From positions 1 through 57,374 of the forward strand of contig MCGO01000229.1 in the NCBI GenBank assembly GCA_002104985.1: 57,374 nucleotides of DNA. Reading direction: 5' to 3'. The position numbers and the translations under genes were made by a program. Below are positions 47,296 to 57,374 of the stretch, one piece after another. This DNA is from Rhizoclosmatium globosum. Its lineage: Eukaryota; Chytridiomycota; Chytridiomycetes; Chytridiales; Chytriomycetaceae. Below the pieces are notes generated by a model. That model ran no database searches, was not told the DNA's origin, and was given only the letters and a program-made list of their open reading frames with translations. The first letter of the stretch is position 1. Each line of letters opens with the position of its first letter.

Positions 47296-48821
47296 ATGAG
47301 TAAGAATTCTCACAGAAAGCAAAACAAAGACATTTTGATGAGTTTCCAGACGGCCATTGGCACAGAAGCGTCAGGGCATCTTGAAGAGTATTCTGCACCG
47401 ACTAGACGCGGGTCAGCAACACGACGCACTCGGGCGACGCGAGGGAGTGTTTCAGCAATTGATTCGAAGGCGAATGTTGTTCCAAGTGCAAAGAAAGCAC
47501 AGATTGAGGCAACTTCTTTTGGTAAGAAAGAAGAAGAAGAAGTTGGAGCAGTGGAGAACGAAGACGAAGAAGACGAAGGAGGCTTCGCAAACGACAACTT
47601 GAAAGACAAACCACCGCCGTCACTCGAACCAACGCCACAACTCGTCGCGTCTCTTCCGCTTCCGCTTTCGCTTTCTCGATCGCCATCGCCATCGCCGCAA
47701 CTTTCAAAACACGAACTCGAACTCGAACTCGAACTCGAACTCAATCTCGAAAAGGAGAAGCCGCGCCGCCCGTCAATCCAAATTAACCTGTTTCAAAACA
47801 ACAACGATCACATTCAAAAAGACGATGATGAAGAAAACAACGACAACGACGACGACGACGTGTCCGATGTCGTGTCAGAACTCTCGGAGGATGGTGATGC
47901 TGTTGTTGTTGTTGGGGAACAGCCGCAAAAGCAGGAACCAACTGATCAAGATGACCAAGTAGAAGCACGCTCGGCCACTTCTTCAACGGCCACTGCCTCT
48001 TCTTCAACCTCAGAAGAGACCCAGGAATCCCTCTACTCTCTCGACTCTTTCCTCTCCCAACAAGACATTACACCCCTCCCCACAGACGACACAGAAACCC
48101 TCACCCTCAAATTACTCCTCGCATCCGCAAAATCCGAGTCTTCTCTCCTCAGATCCCTCCTCTCAACAACTGCATCCACCCTACACCCTAAAAACAACTG
48201 AACTCGACCTCGAAACAACTCTAGTCCTTCAAGACGCCCACCCAACCCTTTTATCCCACTACTCCACCCTCTCCCAAAAACACGCAGAAAACATGTCCCG
48301 CCTCTCTTCGAAACTAGACGCTTTGAGGACTCACGCATCGACACATGCATGCATACAGTCAAACTACACAACGACACTTTCCTTGCTCGTCGGTCTCATA
48401 TTCGGGAAGACCTTGTGTCGGATTCCATGCATTCAAATACTACTTTGACGAGCGAGTATTTGGCGAGTCGTCTTGTTGTCGACTTGAGTATTCCTAGTAG
48501 TACCAGTAGTTCTTTGAAGAGGAAAGAGTGTAGTGCTTTGAATACTGTTGATGCACCGAATTGGATTCAGTCGGCGGTGCAAACGAGAAACGGATGCGGT
48601 CAGCGACGTTTGTGAGAGGTGGGAGGAGAGTTGGGTTGGGGGTTGCGGTGGTGCCTTCTTCTGGTTGTGAATCGTTAGGAAGGAGAGATGTAGAAGACGA
48701 TTTGAATCTGTTGCGTGTTCTTTCTGCAAGTGCGAATGTGTCCATCAATGGAGAAGTTGTTGGTACTGAAGAATCTATGGGGGATGTTGTTGTAGGTGGG
48801 TCGGCTATGGCTGTGGAGTGA
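47296..48821 (+). CDS. acidic unknown protein, paralogue A
   Basis: The open frame 47296-48201 is rich in Ser, Glu, Asp and Pro with an RRPSIQ segment and a Leu-Glu tandem (47714-47745). It continues in other frames: YTLKTTELD... from about 48185, a segment near 48350 (FLARRSHIRED) and APNWIQSAV near 48555. The C-terminal block VGLGVAVVPSSGC is near 48630-48670. The same order occurs in paralogue B at 50675-52145. I do not recognise the family. About three frame changes separate the pieces. The paralogue comparison shows they belong to one gene. Confidence 0.5.
47714..47746 (+). repeat. CTCGAA hexanucleotide repeat (Leu-Glu)
   Basis: Five perfect CTCGAA or GAACTC units within paralogue A encode an alternating Leu-Glu stretch. 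No matching run is seen in paralogue B. Confidence 0.8.
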
Positions 48822-49064
48822 TTGATTATGAAGGATTAGGAGAAGTTATTTATTAGACAGACGGCAATTAAATTTATTTATTTATTTTATTTGAACTTCA
48901 TCTTCAATTCTCTTGTCAGCTTGCGAATGTGTCAGTCAATATAAATAACCAAGCCATGGAACGACTAGGGTGTGAGTCAAACTCAACCCTAACCCTTCTA
49001 AGGTTGGTTCTAATAATAAGTGGGCGGGAAAACGATTACCAGAAATCTCACTGGAAATCTCACA

Positions 49065-49643
49065 ATGCTTTGCGGTAAACATGCACCACAACCACCGTCG
49101 CCGCAGCCACCACAAACGCCACAGCCTCCAAACAAATGGATCGCAGCGGCAGTGTACAAGCGCGTGTTTCAAGTAGCCGCCGCGAAAGTTGAGGAGAAGC
49201 CATCGTACATCCGCGACATGTTCATGAGCGAGATCGAACCCGCCCTCCGCGCCGCACTCATGCCCGTCCTGTCCGACGCCGAGCACGAAATCAGTCACTT
49301 CAAAGCCGCCATCGACCGCGCATCAAACTTGACCACAGAACACAAACAACTCTCCCTCGCAGCTGCACAGACACGGGCCCTGGAATTCACCGCCAAGAAG
49401 ACGGCTTGGTACGAAGAACGCGCGTTTCTCAAGGAGCAAGTCAAAACCGCTGAGGCTGCGACGCTCGCGCTTGAAACCGACATCCAAGCGGCCAACAGCA
49501 CAATCAAGGAGCTCAACGACACAATCAAGACTTTGTCGCCTTGGAAAAGGAATCTTCAGCAAGTGTATGACCTGATTGGTAAATTGCAAAATACCCCACC
49601 AAAGGCTTTTCGTCCGGAAACAGTGTCAACGTGTGTCGTATAA
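49065..49643 (+). CDS. coiled-coil protein, unknown
   Basis: Single-exon frame of 192 residues from the ATG at 49065. It starts with a Pro/Gln stretch (PQPPSPQPPQTPQPP). A long amphipathic helix follows (residues about 25-170, AEHEISHFKAAIDRASNLTT..., TIKELNDTIKTL). The family is not recognised. GGTAAATT near 49579 could act as a donor, so the C-terminus may differ. It lies between the two acidic paralogues, just upstream of the zinc-finger gene. Confidence 0.5.
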   Translation: MLCGKHAPQPPSPQPPQTPQPPNKWIAAAVYKRVFQVAAAKVEEKPSYIRDMFMSEIEPALRAALMPVLSDAEHEISHFKAAIDRASNLTTEHKQLSLAAAQTRALEFTAKKTAWYEERAFLKEQVKTAEAATLALETDIQAANSTIKELNDTIKTLSPWKRNLQQVYDLIGKLQNTPPKAFRPETVSTCVV

Positions 49644-49647
49644 AAGG

Positions 49648-50239
49648 ATGTCACAGAATCAATCAAAAGATGGATTCAAAGCAGGCCTTGCGTTCACATC
49701 AAAGGATTATCATTGCGACTCTTTTAAGGTTAGGTTTCTGGGAAGCCATGCTTCAGAAGGTAATTTGCTCTCATAAAGTCTTTTTATTCTGAATCATCGT
49801 CTTAGAGTACTTCCGCCCTCCTGATGGAATGCTCCGATGCCACATCTGCAATAATTACGCTCAGAAGAACAGTTGCTCTTTCAGAAAACATGCTAAATCC
49901 TGCCGTGGAGTAAAAGAAGAAGTTAGTGACTATGACGACGAAATGGAGAATGCTGAGGACGAAAATGATGAAAGCAATGACGAGGAAGAAGAGGTGGAAA
50001 AAGATATTGAAAGTAACGAAAATTATGATCAAGTTTATGACCGTGATGTGGATGCAGACGAGGACGATGAAGTCTCGAACGAAAATGACGATGGTGCTGA
50101 CGATATGCCAGGAATCAAGTAATTTCCCTTCGTCTTATCTTCTCACATCTAACATCATCTTAGCAATATGGATCTCAACAATTTGTCGATTGCAAGAAAA
50201 GAAGCCGTTTTTGACTTTCTCAAGACATTGCCAAAGTGA
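49648..50239 (+). CDS. small acidic C2HC zinc-finger protein
   Basis: Three exons (49648-49759, 49806-50118, 50164-50239) join in phase to 166 residues. The introns are 46 and 45 bases with GTAATT donors. The second has a CTAAC branch-like site before TCTTAG. CHICNNYAQKNSCSFRKH then AKSC gives a probable Cys2-His-Cys knuckle (C-x2-C ... H-x4-C) at about residues 47-68. An Asp/Glu-rich stretch of about 75 residues follows, then a short helix (NNLSIARKEAVFDFLKTLPK). It may bind nucleic acid or basic nuclear proteins; no family name can be given. Confidence 0.55.
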
Positions 50240-50674
50240 TGGGGAAGAGGTTGAGATTATAGTGGGAGTTGAAAGATATGAAATAAACGACGTGGTATTC
50301 ATAAAGTTGAGTGTTGCTTCCGAATCTCTATGATCGCCAGAATTTCCTACAGCCATAGACCTCCGTGTCTCAAGTTCGTCATAATCCTGACCATCGTGCA
50401 AATTAAGCTTGGACTAAAGAAACTGTAATCCTGGCTTCCCAACATCTTAAATGCCATCTGTATAATCTCTTAACGTTATTCAGATCGATGTCTTATTGGA
50501 GTCGATTCTGAAAGGTAATAACTCAAAGTGGTCGGAGAAAAAAAAGCTCACTTTGAAACATCGCGTGTCTCTGACCACATCCCTTGAGACCTCTGCCCCC
50601 ACTTGACGCCACCGCAACCACCACCGCCACCGCCGACAAGCCAGTTCTCTTCCACCTGAATCCAAGTGAAAGCG
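50240..50674. other. intergenic, no gene seen
   Basis: Only chance frames on both strands. It should contain the promoter of acidic paralogue B near its right edge. Confidence 0.4.
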
Positions 50675-52145
50675 ATGCCGCCCGTGAGCAAGCGCCTGAA
50701 ACAGTACCGCCTCAACTCGCCCTTCACGCGAAAGGGAACCACCAAAGACAAAGACTCAAACGCGGAAGAAGCCATCGCAAAAGAGAACAACGAACTGAAT
50801 CAAACTGACGAGTCTGTCACGGCCGCCGCGGTTGTCGACGAACTGCTCCGTGATTCAACAACTTCAACCACTGGCACGCCAACCACTTCAAATGGGCTCT
50901 CGGAAACTGCGAATCACCAAACGGACAACGGGAAACAACACATCGAACCAGAACAAGAAAAGGAATCAAACGATGAATCACGCGCACGGAAGGAACTCAG
51001 GCGGCGGCCCTCAATTGTCCTGGCTCATGTCAAGGAAGACGATGATGACGATGACGTTGTTTCCGATGTGGAAGATGACGAGGATGGGGCGGGTGATGCC
51101 GAGGAGGAAGGGGATGATGTCGAGGACGAGGAAATCATTGTGCCGCGAGGGCCTCAGTCTCGAAGAAAACAAGGTTTGCCTGCTATCCCACCTTGCCTTG
51201 CTATCCTGACTAACCCATCAACTCAATCTCACAGCTTCCTCAAAACAACTGCAAGAAGAACAGCTGAAAACTCAGGCTTCAACTGAACCGGCAGAAGAAG
51301 AAGATGAGGCAGGAGAATCTTCAGACCCAGAATCCTCCTCTTCTTCCTCCGACGAGTCAACCCTCTCCCTCCCCTCTCCACCTCCAACATTCCTCCCTGA
51401 CCCTCTCGATGCACCTTTCAAATCCCTGCTCACAGCCGTCCAAGAAACCCGATCTCTGCGCACACTCCTAAATCACACCGCAGAAACCTTCTACACCCTA
51501 AAATCAACAGAACTCTCCCACGAAGAAACCTCCTCGCGCCGACATGCACCCATCCCTCCTAACATCCCTCACAACCCTCTCCACATCCCACACCTCCTCC
51601 GACACAAAACGACAAGCCCGTCTAGCCGTGCTCGACGCTCTGCCATAGAAACATGTGCCTGCGCCGTCGAAACCGCGAACGCAGAGTTCCTACGATCCCG
51701 CGCCCACATACGCGACGAAATACAACACCGTCTCATCCACCAGATCAAAACCCTCGAATCCGAATACCGCCACCGAACCACGCTTCCCGCATACGAAGAC
51801 TCTGGAGACGTTGAATCGTCTGTGCGACGGGTGCGACGGCGCGTTGGTGTACCGAATCATACAAAGCAAGACGTGAATAACATGCCACGATGGATCCAAG
51901 AGTCGATATCGAAACGGAGTCGACGGGGTCCTGTTTTAGCGTATGTGAATTCTGAGGGTCGGAGAGTGAAGGTTGGGGTGGCGGTTGTGCCTGCTCCTGG
52001 GTGTCAAGGACTTTCGAGGGCGGATGTGGATGATGATTTGGGGATTCTTCGGATTGTTTCTGAGGGTGGGGGGGAGGCGGTGGTGGTGTGGAGCCGACAA
52101 AGATGGAAACTTAGTTTGGCGTGGAGGGGAGAGGATACAAAATAG
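50675..52145 (+). CDS. acidic unknown protein, paralogue B
   Basis: Exon 1 runs 50675-51173 and exon 2 starts at 51235 (61-base intron, GTTTGC...CACAG). Order of parts: a basic start (SKRLKQYRLNSPFTRKG), an acidic middle, RRRPSIVLAHV, a Ser/Glu stretch, TFYTLKSTELSHEE, then frame changes near 51545 and 51645. The long 3' part follows, with ETCACAVETANAEFLRS, MPRWIQESISK and VKVGVAVVPAPGCQGLSRAD. The last block is nearly the same in paralogue A, so it is the most conserved unit. I do not recognise it. The two copies are 1.9 kb apart in the same orientation. Confidence 0.55.
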
Positions 52146-52266
52146 ATTCCAAATGAAGCGTTCACGTTAAGTTAATAATAAAGGACACGCGGGTGAAAGC
52201 GATTAATTTCTACTGAGGAACGAAACTGTTCCCCTTTTTCGGACATTCGTTCACCAAAACCTGTAA

Positions 52267-52915
52267 ATGAACGCAATCTGTATTTCTCGGTTGACGGAAG
52301 AGCGGAAACAATGGCGCAAAGACCATCCATTTGGTTTCTTTGCTAAGCCTATCAAGAACGCGGACAACTCACTAAACTTACAGAAGTGGGAGGTTGGAGT
52401 ACCAGGTTAGGTCTAGTATTTCATCTCTCACTCCCACCATCTAATGATAACCGCCACGTAGGAAAGAAAGACACACCATGGGAAGGCGGAACGTACAAGA
52501 TGATCCTCTCCTTCCCGCCCGAATACCCCCAGTAAGCTACCACCCCTAACACCAAACCCTCACCAACCAAACCAACTAACAAAACCCGCGCTAGAAAACC
52601 ACCCATTTGCACATTCACACCGCCCCTTTCCACCCAAACGTTTTCTCAAACGGTCAAGTCTGTCTCTCAATCATCAACGAAACACAAGGCTGGAAACCCG
52701 CCATCACAGTGAAACAGATCTTACTCGGATCCAAGATCTCTTAAATGAGCCGAATTTGTTGAGTCCCGCGCAGGGTGCTGCGGAGATGATGATGCGTAAG
52801 AATATGGTGAGTGTTTTTGTAGTGGTGTGAAGTGAAGGGTCTGACATTTTGGATGCAGGCTCAGTATGTGGCCAAGGTTAAGCAGCAGGCTTTAGCACAT
52901 CGTATGATTGAGTGA
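52267..52915 (+). CDS. UBC9: SUMO-conjugating enzyme UBC9, with two frame breaks
   Basis: Exons 52267-52405, 52462-52531, 52595-52806 and 52859-52915. The start [20 protein letters not shown] aligns with yeast Ubc9 (MSSLCLQRLQEERK). [27 protein letters not shown] and EYPQKPPICTF follow. The active-site region is NGQVCLSI, with [14 protein letters not shown] after it. The frame breaks at about 52625 in a CCCC run and at about 52730. One base at each site would give about 159 residues, the family length (157-158). UBC9 is normally essential and single-copy. Two losses in a 110-base stretch therefore suggest sequence error more than a dead gene. The enzyme transfers SUMO to target lysines. Confidence 0.8.
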
Positions 52916-53092
52916 ATGTGGTTCTCGTTCATTATTGGCTGGGAATGTTTACACAATGCAAATAAACTAAAAAATTCTTTGAGAGTTCCTCTTGGTTTTT
53001 TTGGTTTTTTCTATGGATGCCACGAATTGCCAAGAAATTGACGCATTCTGATTTAATAACTCTCTTTCTTTGCGTAAGCACTGTTTATCCTC

Positions 53093-53716
53093 TCAAATCA
53101 TGATCATAAATGCAAAAGCCACGAAAAACAGAAGTCCAAACCCATAAATGCAAATTGATGCCATCCATGTTTTGGTTGTGCCCATGTTTGGCCGGTAAAA
53201 TTGCTGTCATACCTATTCTTTAGTTTCTGAATATTAAGAGGAACAGACATAGGAACACGAGCACATTGCTGGAGAAGATATATATCCCACTCAATACTTT
53301 GGAATCCACGCGCCTTCAATTCAGTAGTGTAGTGAGTATCTGATGGAAGCGAGCAAACTAAATGCTCAAAGTATGTCGGAAAATCTCCTTCTTCAAGGGA
53401 ATCTGAGACACAACGTTAACCTTCTTCCAAACAAACAAAAGTAATTCTGTTTACCAGCGATGTATGCGGTAGAGAACCTGTTCATGAAATTAATTGAAAG
53501 CCATACATGAAATACGAGAGTCGGAGTGTCCAATCCTCCCATAGGACGTGATGTTTGTGGAGTGTGTTGATTGACAAGATCAGAATCCCTTGGGTGTGCC
53601 ATCCCAAAGACTCTTGCGACCGATTGCGGGGGAAACTGTTCACGTTCCAAAAATTGAAGGAGAGCATCAGCGAGTGCGCATGCCAGAGGACGGCCGGTGG
53701 GTAGTTTTGAAGGCAT
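53093..53716 (-). CDS. tail-anchored protein of unknown function
   Basis: Exons 53455-53716 and 53093-53402 (52-base intron, GTAAAC...CTCAG). The start is MPSKLPTGRPLACALADALL. FPPQSVARVFGMAH and YFEHLVCSLPSDTHYTTEL follow, then GFQSIEWDIYLLQQCARV. As written the frame continues to a stop near 53104. One base near 53207 moves it into a frame ending GLLFFVAFAFMIMI, a convincing C-terminal membrane helix, for about 190 residues. I do not recognise the family. The layout suggests a tail-anchored protein of the ER or mitochondrial outer membrane. Confidence 0.55.
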
Positions 53717-54086
53717 TCTTTTTGTTTGATCAAAGGTCAAAGCAAGAAAACAAGAATGGGCAGCATTCACCAATATTAATTATTTGTTCTAGGTGATTAA
53801 CTCTGTTTGTTTCTCTTTCTCTTTAAACCAATCTTTCTTTATACGACGAGTTCATCTCGCTGCTTTGCGACACGAGCTTTTGAATGCGCCTCAAATGCAT
53901 CGCAGGTCTTTCGCTGTTTCGTAGTTCAAATACTGCGCCACCAATCGACGACGCCGAGGCCGCCTGGCCTCAACCAACGCCGCATTGTGTTTGAGACCAC
54001 GGAATTTAATCATTAATCTATTATTCTTTAACGCGCGAAGCTGTTTCTGCAAAAATGTAATTATCTTCATGAACGAATCTATTCAA
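53717..54086. other. intergenic, no gene seen
   Basis: 370 bases between the tail-anchored protein gene (its upstream side) and the end of the anoctamin gene. Short frames only. A CGACGCCGAGGCCGCC block near 53950 is GC-rich but unassigned. Confidence 0.4.
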
Positions 54087-56188
54087 TTAAAATACAGATG
54101 AAACTAATTCCACGACTCTCTCCACCCTCTCATCCATATCTTCCTCTCCATCCTCTTCCTTGTGGACTTGTTCAATGGTTTCTTGAAGATTCCTCCTCCT
54201 TGAATTATGAAGTTCCAATTCGCGTTCGCCTCCACTTCCAAACACCACACCAAACCCAAATTCAATCAGCCACCAAACTATAATATGACAATGCTCAGCT
54301 ACAAAAACTCCAACCAAAGCCCGTGGAATCCGCTCCAAAGTCCGTTCAGACGCTGCAGCCTCCAAATTCACCTCTCCCCCATACACCCCAACAATCCACC
54401 CCGTAATACCGCCCCAACAACAGAAACCACCCAAAATATCCCAAACCACGGCCCAATCCCTCTTCCTTCCCTCGGAATCGGCCGCCTCACAGCTCGACAA
54501 ATTTTGAACGCATCAGTCCTTACCTCCATCCAATTATTCACCAGAAAGCAAACCCCAGCCAACGGCCAAACAACACTAAACATCACAATCAATGCAAACT
54601 GGTTCCCAAGTTCCGCGTAATCATCATACAAGTTATATTCCGGCAGGGAAAGCGCTTTTACAACGCGTTTCCTAATCTTCTGTTCGATTGTCTCTGAGTC
54701 GTCGTCTTCATCATTTACAATGCCTTGCTTCGAAAACTTCTTTTTGAGGGTATGCGAGTGTAGAGGGACTGTAAGTATGGGAGGAGGACTTCTGTAGCTT
54801 GGTTGACGACTTGACCTGTCATACAAAAGTAGATCACGCGGTCTCGCAGCGATTGCGGTCAAGAGGTTCGAAGTTTCAGTTAGGGATGGCGTAGTGCTAA
54901 AATGAGGTAAAAGCTTGTCGGAGAACGGAATGAAAATGAGGGCAGAGAGGAGGAGTGGGAGTTGAGTTATCAAAAGGGTGAGAAGGAAGGATTTTCGCGT
55001 TAACGACGACGTGTGGGATGATTGTGTGCGCGAATTTTCAAGGTTTGTGAGTTCGATGGTGATGGTGTGGTAAAGGGATTGGAGTGTGGGTATGCTCATC
55101 ACATAGACCATAACGGGCGTCATACTCTAGCTCAAGATTAGGCCTTATTTGAATTAAACAGTTAAATTACACACCACAACAGATTTGTACGGTCCATTGT
55201 AAAAATCTGCTGTGTAGACTTGCATCATCAAAATCGCAGCAGAAGCAAGAGCGACGAGACCCGCAAATAACAACACAATAGGACCCGTCAGGAAAACATG
55301 AACGATCCATCGTTTCCAAAACGAATAAGATTCCGCAACGATTCCTTGGCGAGATGGTTGGTCAGATTTGAATTCGGGTCTCTTCCAGCTTGACGACTCA
55401 GGCTTTGAACGCCACATTTCAGCGAGACTATATTCTTGCTGTTTCCATGAGACCAGAAAAGTAACTCCCCACAAAGTCAGAAACACTGCGTAATAAGCAG
55501 AGTATTCAGGCAAGAATAGATGCGCCAAGACACCGATAGACGCAAGAGGTATTAACGCCACAAGAAAATGATTGATGAATGCAAAGTACATTGCGATTTC
55601 ATCACCAAGATACCGCTGAATAGAGGAGAAGTCTGATACATCCAACAACCATTTCTTGGACCAAGTCGAAAGCCAAAGCTTCGAAAAATGACCGTTAGAA
55701 TACATGTAACATAATTTATCTCTAAGGTCTAGTACCTTTTCCCATTCGGCGTCATGTATGATGATCAAGTCAGTGTTCGTACCATCCACTTTGATCCCAC
55801 AACCTCCATCTTCTTTAGACGCAATAAGAAACTGAACTAATAGATGAATGCGGGCTGAATCTGAAGTCGCTCGTCGTGTGGGATGTCCAGGAGCTGTCAA
55901 AGTCATTGCATCAGCCCACCGCTCTATTCGTTCCATGGCCGTAAATGGAGCCGATACAAGAACTGCAATTTGTTTCTTGATGGTAGAGTTTGTCTTAACG
56001 GTCTTTTCAAGCTTCTTGTCAGAGTCAGATAGATCAAGTAAAGTGACATCCAATCCTCGCGAAACTAAACCAGCAGCCAAATGTACAGCCTCCTCATTAT
56101 TCAATTTGGCGGAAATTATTACTGTTTGGGACAAGGACTGGGTCACAGCTTGGGACAAAGGACGCTGTTTTGAGGGATTGACTTGCAT
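54087..56188 (-). CDS. anoctamin/TMEM16 family membrane protein
   Basis: Exon 1 is 55175-56188 and exon 2 runs from 55126 down to 54087; total about 684 residues with one added base near 54400. As written exon 2 stops at 54368. The N-terminal cytosolic domain holds IKKQIAVLVSAPFTAME. YLGDEIAMYFAFINHFLVAL starts the membrane region. WKRPEF, FWKRWIVHVF and YHTITIELTNLENSRT are typical of the anoctamin loops and helices. EYNLYDDYAELGNQFALIV then NWMEVRTDAFKICRAVRRPI is the conserved calcium-site region of the family. The C-terminus (RELELHNSRRRNLQETIEQ) is a basic/acidic helix. The protein is closest in size to anoctamin-10 and yeast Ist2, implying lipid scrambling or ER-plasma membrane tethering. 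Confidence 0.85.
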
Positions 56189-56304
56189 TGTGCTGACGTA
56201 AATCTCTTATTCAGAGAGAGCTAAAGCGCCATTTCAAACGAACATCCCTTTTCATAGATTTACACTCTAAAAAAGAAGACAGAAACCTCGTTTGGACACG
56301 AAGT

Positions 56305-57374
56305 ATGGCAGACACAAGAGCATCTACCGCTTCCGGCGGCACATCGACCAAATTTAGGGGTCGTACATGTTCGTTCCCCGTTCTTTTAGTGGTTTTTATG
56401 CAAACTTTCATTGTGGTACGCCTTTCATATATGTACCTTTGGTAATTTGAAACCCACTTCTCACTTTTACTTTCATAATCCCAGGCGTCGCTGGTCCTCA
56501 TCATCCTTTGGTCATCTCGTTCAATTCAATGAAGGCCTCCAATGACTTGTCAGTGAGCACTGGACGCGGTGTCGCCAACTCTCTGGCTATCAAGATCCAA
56601 AACATTGAAGGAGCCATGGCGCTCAACCATATAAGTTCGTGATTAAATTTATTTAACTTGTCTTATCGTTTGGTGAAAATCAGCTGCTACCATCAACCAA
56701 GTTAACAGTGACACCATTGATATTTACAACACTATGTCCGCGTACGTGAACAAGTCCAGTAAGCAGGCCATCTTTAATAATTTTGCATATGCCGTAAGTC
56801 TTGCGCCTTTTAATTTTAATTCTGTTCTAAAAGAATCCAGGTCAAATACAAGAACACTCAACTTAACAGTAAGTACCAATAATTTAAACTTTGCGTTCTA
56901 ATCAAGTACCTTAAAGTGTATTACGGAACCAACACTGGCGAATTAATTTTGCTGCAACAATCCGGTCCAGGATCCATTGTTGTCTTCACACCAGCAAATT
57001 ATGTCCCAGATAGCCCGGACTGTCAGATTTGTCAATTTTCCAAGAACTTTACTGCAAACGACATGTACTGGTCCAAACTCCACAATACGCTTTCAGCAGG
57101 TGAAGTGACCGCAACTTTTATTGTTATATCTAAATCAAGATTGAATCAGTCGGCAACTGGGATCCAAACAGATGGATTGCTGATGGTTTCGTGAACATTA
57201 ACATCACGTTTGTTGTCGTCAAAAGACCATGGTATATCCGCGCTGCGTCTTTGACTCCAGCTACACAAACTGTTTTGTACACTGATCCCTACTTGTTTGC
57301 TGTGTGGTGTGCTGACAAACTGGTGGTGCAACCGCTGGAATCACAGCTACGTATCCTTTCTTTGACTCAAGGAA
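56305..57374 (+). CDS. dCache-type membrane receptor, 5' part only
   Basis: Exons 56305-56415, 56485-56634, 56684-56793, 56841-56868, 56917-57099 and from 57150; the gene runs past the window. A membrane helix spans the first junction (FPVLLVVFMQTFIV joined to ASLVLIILWSS). The extracellular part has NITFVVVKRPWYIRAAS then YTDPYLF, followed in another frame by TGGATAGITATYPFFDS. The RPWY...TDPY...G.T pattern is that of dCache sensor domains. Frame breaks fall near 56518 and 57321 (AAA run). The effector domain, probably a cyclase or kinase by analogy with other eukaryotic Cache proteins, is outside the window. Its 5' end is 117 bases from the divergent anoctamin gene. Confidence 0.6.

Noticed and set aside
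26029..57340. Programmed -1 ribosomal frameshifting as a shared mechanism
   Set aside because: Break sites lack a common slippery heptamer and pseudoknot-like follower, include essential UBC9 twice, and mostly sit in plain homopolymers. Consensus indels explain them better.

Overview
This window looks like nuclear DNA of a zoosporic, chytrid-type fungus. Genes are split by many short GT-AG introns, mostly about 45-125 bases. The content mixes fungal genes (GH18 chitinase, chitin-binding secreted protein, PEX11, SCP160/vigilin, a CST26-like acyltransferase) with genes the common Dikarya models lack: a ROCK-type kinase with a split PH domain, a TPX2-like spindle protein, an anoctamin and a PDXDC1-like decarboxylase. 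A Crinkler-type NTPase protein also fits chytrids. The assignment to Chytridiomycota is inference from this mix; no rRNA or mitochondrial marker is present.

Layout. 0.2-3.6 kb: two tandem minus-strand acyltransferases, one intact and one broken. 4.8-5.5 kb: a coiled-coil protein. 5.8-8.9 kb: TPX2-like gene in nine exons. 9.1-11.8 kb: Crinkler-type protein on the minus strand. 12.3-14.3 kb: a decayed repeat element bounded by inverted CACCGCCAA ends. 15.8-22.7 kb: a cyclin followed by the ROCK-like kinase. 22.8-25.9 kb: a basic unknown protein and PEX11. 26-32.6 kb: a chitin pair, GH18 chitinase (minus) and a large secreted Cys-rich/mucin-like protein with a chitin-binding module (plus). 32.7-35.1 kb: a DUF5710 gene, a small mitochondrial-type gene, an old-yellow-enzyme fragment and a truncated copy of the DUF5710 gene. 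35.7-40.8 kb: vigilin. 41.1-45.1 kb: METTL21-type methyltransferase and PDXDC1-like gene. 45.2-52.1 kb: an accessory stretch with two F-box-like paralogues, two acidic paralogues, a coiled-coil protein and a small zinc-finger protein. 52.3-57.4 kb: UBC9, an unknown tail-anchored protein, anoctamin, and the 5' part of a dCache-type receptor that runs off the window.

Functional themes: cell division and cytoskeleton (TPX2, cyclin, ROCK), membrane lipid and organelle biology (acyltransferase, PEX11, anoctamin), and chitin binding or remodelling at the cell surface.

A pattern runs across the window. Several genes, including UBC9, the chitinase and the anoctamin, are open except for one or two sites where a single missing base would restore the frame. 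TPX2, ROCK, vigilin, PEX11, cyclin and METTL21 show none over roughly 17 kb of coding sequence. I read most of these as consensus single-base losses, not biology. Exon boundaries were worked out by eye from splice signals and reading-frame continuity, without transcript data.
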